Assembly: GCA_000438295.1 (NCBI GenBank)
Contig: FR901083.1
Span: forward strand, 1-29,315
DNA length: 29,315 nucleotides
Reading direction: 5' to 3'
From: Clostridium sp. CAG:451
Lineage (GTDB): Bacteria; Bacillota_I; Bacilli_A; RF39; UBA660
Positions 23,010 to 29,315 of the stretch are shown piece by piece. How positions within the stretch are numbered: the first letter of the stretch is position 1; every line of letters begins with the position of its first letter. Both the position numbers and the translations under genes were made by a program. The notes beneath the pieces were generated by a model. That model was not told where the DNA came from. It saw nothing but the letters and a program-made list of their open reading frames with translations, and did not search any database.

Positions 23010-23038
23010 AGAATATCAAATTTTTAAACTTTTATCAA
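23010..23038 (-). promoter_or_regulatory. Candidate promoter of the type VII secretion operon
   Basis: On the minus strand TTGATA (23038-23033) and TATTCT (23015-23010) are spaced by 17 bases and lie 25 or more bases before the EssC start. The -35 box is at the edge of the truncated ABC-transporter gene. The -10 box is only a moderate match. Confidence 0.45.
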
Positions 23039-23473
23039 GATGAGTGCTTTCTTTTTATAACACTATTTGAACCTAATGCGTTACAAGTGGAGAAACAAGG
23101 ATATGGTTATGTTGTAGCATCTGTTGGTGAACTTGGTGGAGTTGTTCCATATACTACCTATTTTGCTAGAAATAGTTATCTAACTAAGAATAATTATTTA
23201 ATTAAAAGTTTTAGAGATGCTATTCAAAAGGGATTAGATTTTGTACATAATTCTACAGATGAGGAAGTTGCAAAAGCGATAATTAACCAATTTCCTGATA
23301 CTTCTTTAAAAGATATAACTAATGTTGTTAAAAGATATAGAAAAATAGATGCTTGGCCAAAGACAACTGAGTATAAAAAGGAATCTTTTGATCACTTACA
23401 AGAGATTATGGAAAATGCTAATGAACTTGATAGGAAAGTTTCATATAATAAATTAAAATATGAAATCAAATAA
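23039..23473 (+). pseudogene. 3' remnant of an NMT1/SsuA-type ABC substrate-binding protein gene
   Basis: The frame reads TLFEPNALQVEKQGYGYVVA, then SVGELGGVVPYTTYFARNSY. This matches the last third of NMT1/ThiY/SsuA-like substrate-binding proteins ('LFEP-A--LEKEG-GYVVASVG---GEVPYT-YFA'), which are about 320-340 aa. The frame is open from before 23039 with recognisable similarity from about 23063, and no start codon with a ribosome site exists. The signal peptide and N-terminal lobe are gone. About 130-145 C-terminal residues remain, ending at 23473 and overlapping the ATPase gene by 14 bases as in an intact operon. The remnant is otherwise free of stops, so the loss is probably recent. It cannot deliver substrate to the transporter. 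Confidence 0.82.
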
Positions 23474-24215
23474 TATCTTAGAAATAACACATCTAGTTAA
23501 AAATTATCAAGATACTAAAGATGAAATTAAGGCAATTGATGATTTTTCCTATAATGTTAGTGAAGGTAAATTTATTTCCATAGTTGGTCCTTCTGGTTGT
23601 GGAAAAAGTACCCTACTTTCTATTCTTGCTAATCTTGAAGATAAGTCTAGTGGAAGTATTAAGTTTAATAAGGATAATATTATTCTAGGATATATGTTAC
23701 AAAAGGATAGTTTATTTCCTTGGTTAACTATTTTAGATAATTGCCTTTTAGGATTAGAAATTAAAAATATTAAGACAGAAGATAATATTAGTTATGTTAA
23801 TCATCTCTTAGATAGTTATGGCTTAGCAGAATTTAAGAATAAGTATCCTAGTAGCTTATCTGGAGGTATGAGACAAAGGGTTGCTCTTATTAGGACACTA
23901 GCAATTCATCCTGATATATTATTATTAGATGAGCCCTTTTCTGCCCTTGATGCTATGACTAGAGTGGCTCTTGCTGATGACTTATATAAGATGATTAAAA
24001 AGGAAGGTAAAACTGTTTTGATGGTAACTCATGATATAGCAGAAGCTGTTAGTTTAAGTGATATAGTTATTGTCTTAACAAAAAGACCTGCTACTTTAAA
24101 GTCTATATATGAGATAAACTTTGAAGAAAGAGGTACACCTTTTGAAAATAGAAAGAAAAAAGAGTTTAGTATTTACTATGATAAGATATGGAGGGATTTA
24201 GATGTTCATATCTAA
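23460..24215 (+). CDS. ABC transporter ATPase (SsuB/TauB/ThiZ-type)
   Basis: Energises import by the adjacent permease. All motifs are present: Walker A GPSGCGKST (43-51), Q-loop Q81, signature LSGGMRQR (133-140), Walker B LLLDEP (154-159) and H-loop H191 in VTHDIAEAV. At 251 aa it is the usual length of the nitrate/sulfonate/taurine/pyrimidine-precursor importer ATPases. It starts at ATG 23460 inside the tail of the binding-protein remnant with no clear ribosome site, so it was probably coupled to that gene; with the 5' part lost, its expression is uncertain. It overlaps the permease gene by 14 bases. The substrate cannot be told from the ATPase. Confidence 0.92.
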   Translation: MKSNNILEITHLVKNYQDTKDEIKAIDDFSYNVSEGKFISIVGPSGCGKSTLLSILANLEDKSSGSIKFNKDNIILGYMLQKDSLFPWLTILDNCLLGLEIKNIKTEDNISYVNHLLDSYGLAEFKNKYPSSLSGGMRQRVALIRTLAIHPDILLLDEPFSALDAMTRVALADDLYKMIKKEGKTVLMVTHDIAEAVSLSDIVIVLTKRPATLKSIYEINFEERGTPFENRKKKEFSIYYDKIWRDLDVHI

Positions 24216-24993
24216 TGAAAGAAAGAAGTATTTAAAGAATATTAAAAAAGAAAAAATATTTATTATCTTCTTTCAAGTTATGATACTTATCTCTTTTCTA
24301 GTTATTTGGGAAATATTTGCTAAATTTAAAGTAATAAATACTTTCCTTGCTAGTAGTCCTTCTCTTATTTTTAAGACATTAGGTAAACTAGTAGCTAGTA
24401 ATGATTTATTTACTCATATTAAAGTTACTTTATTAGAAACTATTATAAGCTTTTCACTAGCATCTATTGGCGGAATAGTAATTGCATCCATTCTTTGGTG
24501 GAATAAACGCCTTGCTAAGATTTTTGATCCTTATCTCACAGTTATTAATGCTCTTCCTAAAGTAGCTCTTGGTCCTTTAATTATTATTTGGGTAGGAGCT
24601 AGTACTAAATCAATCATCTTTATGGCTTTACTAATCAGTCTATTCTTATCTATTATCAATATTTATCATGACTTTAGTGAAACTGATAAAAACTATCTAA
24701 CTTTACTAAAGAGTTTAGGGGCTAGTAAGAAAGATTTATTCTTTAAAGTTGTCTTACCTAGTAATTTTTCTAACATAATTAACAATCTAAAGATCAATAC
24801 AAGTATGGCCTATATAGGTGTCATCATGGGTGAATTACTTGTTTCTAAAAAGGGATTAGGTTATTTAATTATGTATGGTAGTCAAGTGTTCAATATTAAT
24901 TTAGTTATTACTTCTGTATTTTTACTAGGAGTCTTTGCCTTTCTCTTCTACTATATTATTTGTCTAGTAGAAAGAATTGTGGTAAAGAAATAG
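24202..24993 (+). CDS. ABC transporter permease (SsuC/TauC/ThiX-type)
   Basis: Inner-membrane channel partner of the preceding ATPase (263 aa). About six hydrophobic segments are visible (roughly residues 18-40, 75-98, 118-150, 200-212 and 228-258). The cytoplasmic EAA-type loop is clear at about 167-190 (LLKSLGASKKDLFFKVVLP), which docks on the ATPase. GGAGGGA precedes the ATG at 24202, which lies inside the end of the ATPase gene. The family imports sulfonates, nitrate, taurine or thiamine precursors. The binding protein that would define the substrate is truncated in this locus, so function depends on another binding protein or is lost. Confidence 0.9.
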   Translation: MFISNERKKYLKNIKKEKIFIIFFQVMILISFLVIWEIFAKFKVINTFLASSPSLIFKTLGKLVASNDLFTHIKVTLLETIISFSLASIGGIVIASILWWNKRLAKIFDPYLTVINALPKVALGPLIIIWVGASTKSIIFMALLISLFLSIINIYHDFSETDKNYLTLLKSLGASKKDLFFKVVLPSNFSNIINNLKINTSMAYIGVIMGELLVSKKGLGYLIMYGSQVFNINLVITSVFLLGVFAFLFYYIICLVERIVVKK

Positions 24994-25022
24994 AAATCAC
25001 CTTTAATGATTTCTATTTTTTT
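24988..25022 (+). terminator. Strong intrinsic terminator after the ABC transporter genes
   Basis: AAATAGAAATCA (24988-24999) pairs perfectly with TGATTTCTATTT (25007-25018) around a seven-base loop and is followed by a T-run. It begins within the permease stop codon region and separates it from the convergent PrsW-like gene. Confidence 0.85.
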
Positions 25023-25071
25023 ATCAACAATAAATTTTATTTAATGTTTAACCAAGTATAACTGAATTTTT

Positions 25072-25857
25072 TCATTCATTTTTTCTACCACATATCGGAC
25101 AAAAATTACCATCTACTATATGTCCACAATTGGGACAATAATTATCTTTATATTTCATTTTTCTATTAATTGAAGATATTTTTTTTATCTTTTTAAATAC
25201 ATAAACATAAATACAAACAACAAATATTAAAAATAATACAATGAATACTGTTCTTTGAGTAAATAAACAGTAATCATATACACCATGCATTATTGTTGGT
25301 ACAAGAATACTTAGTACAAGATTTTTTATTTTTAAATCTTTTCTATTATTTAAAGCTCCGAGTTTAGATAACCCAAAATAATATCCCATAAACATTCCGT
25401 CACAAGCATGTCCAGGCACTGCTAACAAGGTTCTAACAACTCCTGTACCAATGCCGTTTTCATATACATATAACAGATTTTCAAAACAAGCAAAGCCCAG
25501 TGCTACAAACATACAATACAAAATAGCATCATAAAATTCATCAAAATCCTTATCATTATACGAAATTTTGTAAGCTACAATCCACTTACAAAACTCCTCT
25601 ACTAATGCAACACAAACGAAAGCATAAACAACTAACTCAATTAAATTCAGATCATTTGTATCAGCAAAAAACATAGGAAATATAAGACCTAAGATTGAAC
25701 TTAAAATAAGAACTAAAAAACAAGATCCAATACCTCCCAAAAATAGCTTCATCAATAATTCTGAAGGTTCCTTTTCCCTATCTTTTTTATAAATAAACAT
25801 TCCAATAAGAAAGATAGGTAAAACTGAAACAGTAAAAAGTGTTAGTTCAGCAACCAT
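25072..25857 (-). CDS. prsW: PrsW-family intramembrane protease with C-terminal zinc ribbon (261 aa)
   Basis: Polytopic membrane protein with about seven or eight hydrophobic segments. PrsW hallmarks are present: E87-E88-x-x-K91 (VEEFCK), F125-E126-N127, H150 with the following D153 in HACDGMFMGYYFG, and H191 in MHGVYDY. In Bacillus, PrsW cleaves an anti-sigma factor at site 1; related proteins act on other membrane targets. An unusual addition is a rubredoxin-like zinc ribbon at the very C-terminus (C241-x2-C244, C253-x2-C256), on the cytoplasmic side if the topology is usual. The gene follows the zinc-ribbon membrane protein by four bases without its own ribosome site, suggesting co-expression. 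No sigma or anti-sigma gene lies nearby, so the target is unknown. Confidence 0.85.
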   Translation of the reverse strand: MVAELTLFTVSVLPIFLIGMFIYKKDREKEPSELLMKLFLGGIGSCFLVLILSSILGLIFPMFFADTNDLNLIELVVYAFVCVALVEEFCKWIVAYKISYNDKDFDEFYDAILYCMFVALGFACFENLLYVYENGIGTGVVRTLLAVPGHACDGMFMGYYFGLSKLGALNNRKDLKIKNLVLSILVPTIMHGVYDYCLFTQRTVFIVLFLIFVVCIYVYVFKKIKKISSINRKMKYKDNYCPNCGHIVDGNFCPICGRKNE

Positions 25858-25861
25858 AATA

Positions 25862-26977
25862 TTAATTAAACTTTAATGAATTTATAACTGTATTATAAGC
25901 CGAAGAACAAGTTTTATTATTATCATTAATAATAGAAAATTGCACCTCGTAAATTTTTTTGTTTTTAAGTATTGAATAATAATGTTCTTGAACATAACTT
26001 TTATTAACATCTACATAGTACCAAACATTATTATTTAATTTCTTTTGGCTTATACCGCTATATGTATCTGTTGATGAATAATATACACTCTTTTCTAAGT
26101 ATTGTTTTGCATCATTATAATAACTATTATCTCTTATACTTAATGTTAAATTACAAGAATCAGTAACATCATATGAAGTTCTATAAGATTTATAAGTATC
26201 ATTAGAGTAACTATTTGCAATTAACATACTAGGTATTGTTATGTTTAAGTCACCTATTTTTTCAGTAGAACCAACAGTTGTTGAGGAACTATTAGTATTA
26301 TCAGTATTGTTATTATCAATCTCATCCAAAGAACCCAAAATTCCAAAAACCAAAAGAATGGCATATAAAATGGCAATTATAATAACAGGAAGCAAAGTTG
26401 TACCTCCTCTTTGACTACACAACATCATTAATTGTTCTTTTGTCTTACCAGGATTTTCTGTTTTAATTTTATCAACCTGTTCTCTTACATATTTTAAATA
26501 AACTTTTTTAAATTGGATCGAAATAATAACATTAATAAACAAGGCCACATAACTAGTAATAGATGGCAAAAATATATCAGCAATTATACAGACTACTATC
26601 CATATAATGCTTAACAACCACATTTTTCTATATAGTGTATAGAAAAATCCAAAAAGAAAGGTATTGACAGAAAAATTACCTTTTTTCAACTTATCGGCAT
26701 TTTTACCAATATATGAATCTATTAACTCATCATCATTAATTATATCATTTGTATGGGCTACATTATTTTGAGATGTTTGTAATTCTTGTAAAGAAGAATT
26801 AAAACCTGTTTGTTGAAAATCTTGAGTATTTATTGATTGTTGTTGGTTACTAACTCCTTGAAATTGTTGTGTATTATTTGAAATATTATTTTGTGGTAAA
26901 GGTAGCTTTGTTCCACAAACTTTACAAAAAGCATCACCTTGATTTACACTAGAGCCACAATTTGGACAATTGTTCAT
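25862..26977 (-). CDS. Zinc-ribbon membrane protein with external C-terminal domain (371 aa)
   Basis: The N-terminus is a zinc ribbon (C4-x2-C7...C18-x2-C21), followed by a Gln/Asn-rich linker to about 85. A DUF2628-like membrane part (about 105-160) reads FLFGFFYTLYRKMWLLSIIW; a third hydrophobic segment lies at about 195-215. The remaining residues (about 240-371) are a Ser/Asn/Tyr-rich domain probably outside the cell, with Cys at 275 and 357 that could form a disulfide. The ATG at 26977 has AAGGAGG at good spacing. It is paired with a PrsW-like protease that carries the same type of zinc ribbon. A sensor or a protease substrate is an attractive reading, but unproven. Confidence 0.72.
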   Translation of the reverse strand: MNNCPNCGSSVNQGDAFCKVCGTKLPLPQNNISNNTQQFQGVSNQQQSINTQDFQQTGFNSSLQELQTSQNNVAHTNDIINDDELIDSYIGKNADKLKKGNFSVNTFLFGFFYTLYRKMWLLSIIWIVVCIIADIFLPSITSYVALFINVIISIQFKKVYLKYVREQVDKIKTENPGKTKEQLMMLCSQRGGTTLLPVIIIAILYAILLVFGILGSLDEIDNNNTDNTNSSSTTVGSTEKIGDLNITIPSMLIANSYSNDTYKSYRTSYDVTDSCNLTLSIRDNSYYNDAKQYLEKSVYYSSTDTYSGISQKKLNNNVWYYVDVNKSYVQEHYYSILKNKKIYEVQFSIINDNNKTCSSAYNTVINSLKFN

Positions 26978-27014
26978 ATATACCTCCTTATTATATACAT
27001 TAAATACAGCACAC

Positions 27015-27022
27015 TCCCGGGA
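27015..27022. promoter_or_regulatory. GC-rich 8-bp palindrome upstream of the zinc-ribbon/PrsW pair
   Basis: TCCCGGGA is a perfect palindrome in A/T-rich DNA, about 40 bases before the ATG at 26977. It could be a regulator binding site controlling the two-gene unit; there is no second copy in the window that I noticed. A convincing promoter around it could not be assigned. Confidence 0.25.
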
Positions 27023-27085
27023 AATGTCACTTAAGCACTGATAAAATATAGTTTTAACTGTAAAAGAATTAAAATATTTATATTA

Positions 27086-27319
27086 TTATATATCATAAAA
27101 GGTTGTTACCAACTTACTCATTTTCTCTATAACAAGTAGCAATTCATCTTTTTCAGTTACTAATCTAACATCATCACTAAATATTTCAACTATACATATA
27201 TCAGAGTTATTATTAGTATTCATTAACAGTCCATAATTTTTTGATTTTATATCAATGGATAAAGCAATATAGTATTCTTTTCCATTTTCTAATGTTATTT
27301 TTAATTTATTATCAGTCAT
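27086..27319 (-). CDS. DUF1292-like small protein (77 aa)
   Basis: The sequence ITLENGKEYYIALSIDIKSK followed by NYGLLMNTNNNSDICIVEIF and a C-terminal helix (EKDELLLVIEKMSKLV) follows the DUF1292/YrzB pattern ('ENG-E--YEVL--FE---K-Y--L-----D---V-----', then 'E-E---V---'). It is short, cytoplasmic and without Cys pairs or membrane segments. The function of DUF1292 is unknown. A GGAG site precedes the ATG at 27319, and the gene lies two bases after the 87-aa gene. I see no clear terminator in the roughly 110 A/T-rich bases after it. Confidence 0.55.
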   Translation of the reverse strand: MTDNKLKITLENGKEYYIALSIDIKSKNYGLLMNTNNNSDICIVEIFSDDVRLVTEKDELLLVIEKMSKLVTTFYDI

Positions 27320-27321
27320 AT

Positions 27322-27585
27322 TTATTCTCCAGTCTTATATAAATTTTGTTCAATAAATTGACAAGCAGCCTTTATAAAGGCTATTTTTAATTCTTTATAT
27401 TCTTGACAGTTCTTTCCAAAAGAGAAAATTGTAGTATCAATTTCATACATAATGTTAGGTGGAACTTGTGATTCTATTAATAAGTTATTAATTGTTTTTA
27501 TTATACAGCATGATGCTAGTTCCATTGGAACAGTTTCTTCTTTACTAAAATAACTTTTTTTCATTATTTTTATTCTGTTATTCAT
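27322..27585 (-). CDS. Unknown small helical protein downstream of the repeat protein (87 aa)
   Basis: The family is not recognised. It is a soluble, helical protein with three Cys (two adjacent in ELASCCIIKTINNLL, plus one near residue 76). AAAGGAATG precedes the ATG at 27585. It lies 17 bases after the 565-aa gene in the same direction. A small protein right behind a large possible effector can be a cognate immunity protein or chaperone; here that is only a positional argument. The closest neighbours give no further clue. Confidence 0.6.
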   Translation of the reverse strand: MNNRIKIMKKSYFSKEETVPMELASCCIIKTINNLLIESQVPPNIMYEIDTTIFSFGKNCQEYKELKIAFIKAACQFIEQNLYKTGE

Positions 27586-27602
27586 ATTAACATTCCTTTC
27601 TA

Positions 27603-29300
27603 CTAGTTACCATAATTTGCATAAAATTTATTTGGATTAATGTTGAAACCAGAACTAGAATTATAAATTTTTTGATAAATTCTGTTTCTATATTCTTTAT
27701 ACAAATTGGCAGAGTTCAAGATATCAGCTTCTTGATTAGTATTATAAATTTTTTTCATTTCCGCCATACTACTTTTAATAGCATTCATGACTAATGGTGC
27801 ACGCACAGAATTAAATGATACACCTCCACCAACTGGTTCTTCTCCATAGCCTAAATATTCATTATGTACACCAGTAAATATTGGAGGAGAATAAAATTTC
27901 ATATCAGGATTCTCTCTCTTTATTTCATCACAGATATTAACATAGTCTAAAAAGTGTTGATTATCAGAATATATTACTAAACTTTCATCTCTTATTAAAG
28001 AACCTTCTCCCACATTTGCTTTAAAGTCAGCAGTTTTAAAATAGAATGGAATATTTCTTTGTTCACACTTATTAGCAAATTGTTCCATAAAATTAAGTGT
28101 AACATCATAATCGGCATTTACATATAATCTTTTAGCAGTTGCTCCAAAATCAAAGTCAGATGAATAAATATGTAAAAATGAAGTTGCTTGTTCTTCTTTA
28201 GTATAATTTGGACCAGAGAATCTATTCAAAAAACTAGTTATTTGTGCTTGAGATGGTAACAACTTTTGTTTATCTGTTTGCATTGTAACAAAATTAAAAT
28301 ATTCACTATATCCTTCACGAGTATAAGTCTTTTCCACCATTTTTTTAATATTTTCATCAGTAATTGGAGTTTTCAAAGTACTCTCAAATTCTTCCATAGA
28401 TCTAACTGGAGAGGTACCTTTAGAATACTTATAATAAGCTGATTGTGAAGATAAGAAACTACTAATTTTAGTTTTAGGAATATCCATAATCTTAGATCTG
28501 GCACTTTTGGGAATACAATTTATATCTCCACTTTTAATATACTGACTAATTACATTCCAACCATCATAACCTTCTTTGTTTAATTTACTAACTATTTTGG
28601 CAATATTTGTCATATAGTCAGTACCATACTTATAGTTATTTCCAGGAGATACTAAAAAGTTATAAATTTCATCTTTAGAAATATTTTCAACAGTTGATCT
28701 TACACTTTCTGGTAAATAACTTATATCTCCACTTTCATAGTATTTATATAATCTACTCCATCCATTATAACCTTCATTATTTATGGTACTTATCACACTA
28801 TCTAATGGTGATGCGTAATTAGTTCCATATTTAGTATTAGCTTCCGCTGATGTTAAAAAATTATAAATTTCACTTTTAGGTATTTCTTTAATGGTAGATC
28901 TTAAATTTTCTGGAATATATTCTATATTACCACTATTATAATATTCACCAATTCTCACCCAAGCATTATAACCATTTTTATATAAATCACTTACTATACT
29001 ATCCATTGTTGAATTTAAAGAAATACTTTCTTTAGAGGAACTTGATTTATTGTTAACCTTAAATTTATTTAGTATAGAATCAAACATATCATTAATAAAT
29101 AGCACATTCTTATCTACGGCATTTAAACTTTTATCATTTATCTTACTATCCAACAAATTTAATATTTCTTCCTTAGATATACTTATTTTTTCTCCATTTT
29201 GAATGAAGTTTATACTATCAGATAATCCTTTTGAATAAACATTTGTAGTATAAGCAACAAGCATACCTACTATGAATGACTCTTTAGCATCATCATTCAT
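27603..29300 (-). CDS. Three-repeat protein with a possible HopA1-like C-terminal domain; N-terminus may lie beyond the window
   Basis: Residues about 101-296 are three repeats of roughly 66 residues: '[N/E]GYxGWxxIxxYxxSGDIxxIPxxxRS...I.K..I..FL.S.....KYGT.Y'. Residues about 375-500 (KRLYVNADYDVTLNFMEQFA, IPFYFKTADF, DESLVIYSDN, PPIFTGVHNEYLGYGEE) loosely recall the HopA1 effector-like family ('YlN---------l---l-------F--K------R-D--VlY------------P----P--PGlGla--P'); confidence in this is low. There is no signal peptide or membrane segment. The frame stays open without a stop to the window edge (encoding INLDD before the first Met) and no ribosome site precedes the ATG at 29300, so the true start may be upstream. 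Function unknown. Confidence 0.7.
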   Translation of the reverse strand: MNDDAKESFIVGMLVAYTTNVYSKGLSDSINFIQNGEKISISKEEILNLLDSKINDKSLNAVDKNVLFINDMFDSILNKFKVNNKSSSSKESISLNSTMDSIVSDLYKNGYNAWVRIGEYYNSGNIEYIPENLRSTIKEIPKSEIYNFLTSAEANTKYGTNYASPLDSVISTINNEGYNGWSRLYKYYESGDISYLPESVRSTVENISKDEIYNFLVSPGNNYKYGTDYMTNIAKIVSKLNKEGYDGWNVISQYIKSGDINCIPKSARSKIMDIPKTKISSFLSSQSAYYKYSKGTSPVRSMEEFESTLKTPITDENIKKMVEKTYTREGYSEYFNFVTMQTDKQKLLPSQAQITSFLNRFSGPNYTKEEQATSFLHIYSSDFDFGATAKRLYVNADYDVTLNFMEQFANKCEQRNIPFYFKTADFKANVGEGSLIRDESLVIYSDNQHFLDYVNICDEIKRENPDMKFYSPPIFTGVHNEYLGYGEEPVGGGVSFNSVRAPLVMNAIKSSMAEMKKIYNTNQEADILNSANLYKEYRNRIYQKIYNSSSGFNINPNKFYANYGN

Positions 29301-29315
29301 ATCATCTAGATTAAT

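Noticed and set aside
26978..27085. TATAAT immediately upstream of the AAGGAGG site of the zinc-ribbon gene as a promoter
   Set aside because: The start of transcription would fall inside the ribosome site, so it cannot drive normal translation of this gene.
27603..29300. LXG-type polymorphic toxin exported by the type VII system
   Set aside because: The N-terminus does not look like an LXG domain, it is about 5 kb from the secretion operon behind convergent genes, and no nuclease or ADP-ribosyltransferase motif was seen.
1..29315. Mycoplasma-type code with TGA read as Trp
   Set aside because: Several genes end cleanly at TGA and conserved Trp residues are encoded by TGG.

Overview
The window is very AT-rich DNA. 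TGA, TAA and TAG are all used as stops and tryptophan is read from TGG, so the standard bacterial code applies. Shine-Dalgarno sites of the AGGAGG type, a type VIIb-style secretion ATPase with FHA domains, WXG100 proteins, CalY/TasA-like exported proteins and a VanX-type peptidase point to a low-GC Gram-positive bacterium (Firmicutes/Bacilli). It most resembles the AT-rich gut lineages near Mollicutes (RF39-like) or Erysipelotrichia; that placement is inference. No rRNA, tRNA or CRISPR array was seen.

Layout. (1) 1-781: no intact gene. A decayed, tandemly repeated 3' end of an Rpn-family nuclease gene with a repeated small hairpin. (2) 782-11212, minus strand: a surface-protein operon. In transcription order it encodes a membrane-anchored 235-aa protein, a 324-aa protein with a T-Y-A-W-F signal region, a 2365-aa secreted protein built mainly of 'YGGGN' repeats, a 31-aa peptide, and a 517-aa cytoplasmic helical protein of unknown function. 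A 100-aa membrane protein (minus) and a CalY/TasA-like protein (plus) diverge just upstream across a region holding a 16-bp palindrome. (3) 12383-14239, minus: a secreted multidomain wall peptidase (Ig-like, low-complexity repeats, SH3-like, VanX/M15 domain). (4) 14288-16004, minus: a large serine recombinase with a 44-aa companion. (5) 16058-22985, minus: a compact type VII secretion operon of EssC-like ATPase, EsaB/YukD-like ubiquitin fold, two WXG100-sized proteins, a hairpin-U-tract attenuator, a third small helical protein and a 366-aa probable substrate. EssA, EssB and EsaA are not in the window. (6) 23039-24993, plus: the 3' remnant of an ABC substrate-binding protein gene followed by an intact ATPase and permease. 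(7) 25072-29300, minus: a PrsW-like membrane protease and a neighbouring membrane protein, both with zinc ribbons, two small proteins (one DUF1292-like), and a 565-aa repeat protein whose C-terminus faintly recalls HopA1-type effectors.

Working together: most of the window concerns the cell surface. Two export themes sit side by side: CalY/TasA-like proteins plus a giant repeat protein, which could form an extracellular matrix or fibre, and a type VII secretion operon with its substrates. A site-specific recombinase lies between them, and decayed gene pieces lie at the left edge and next to the secretion ATPase gene. This suggests that the region has been rearranged.
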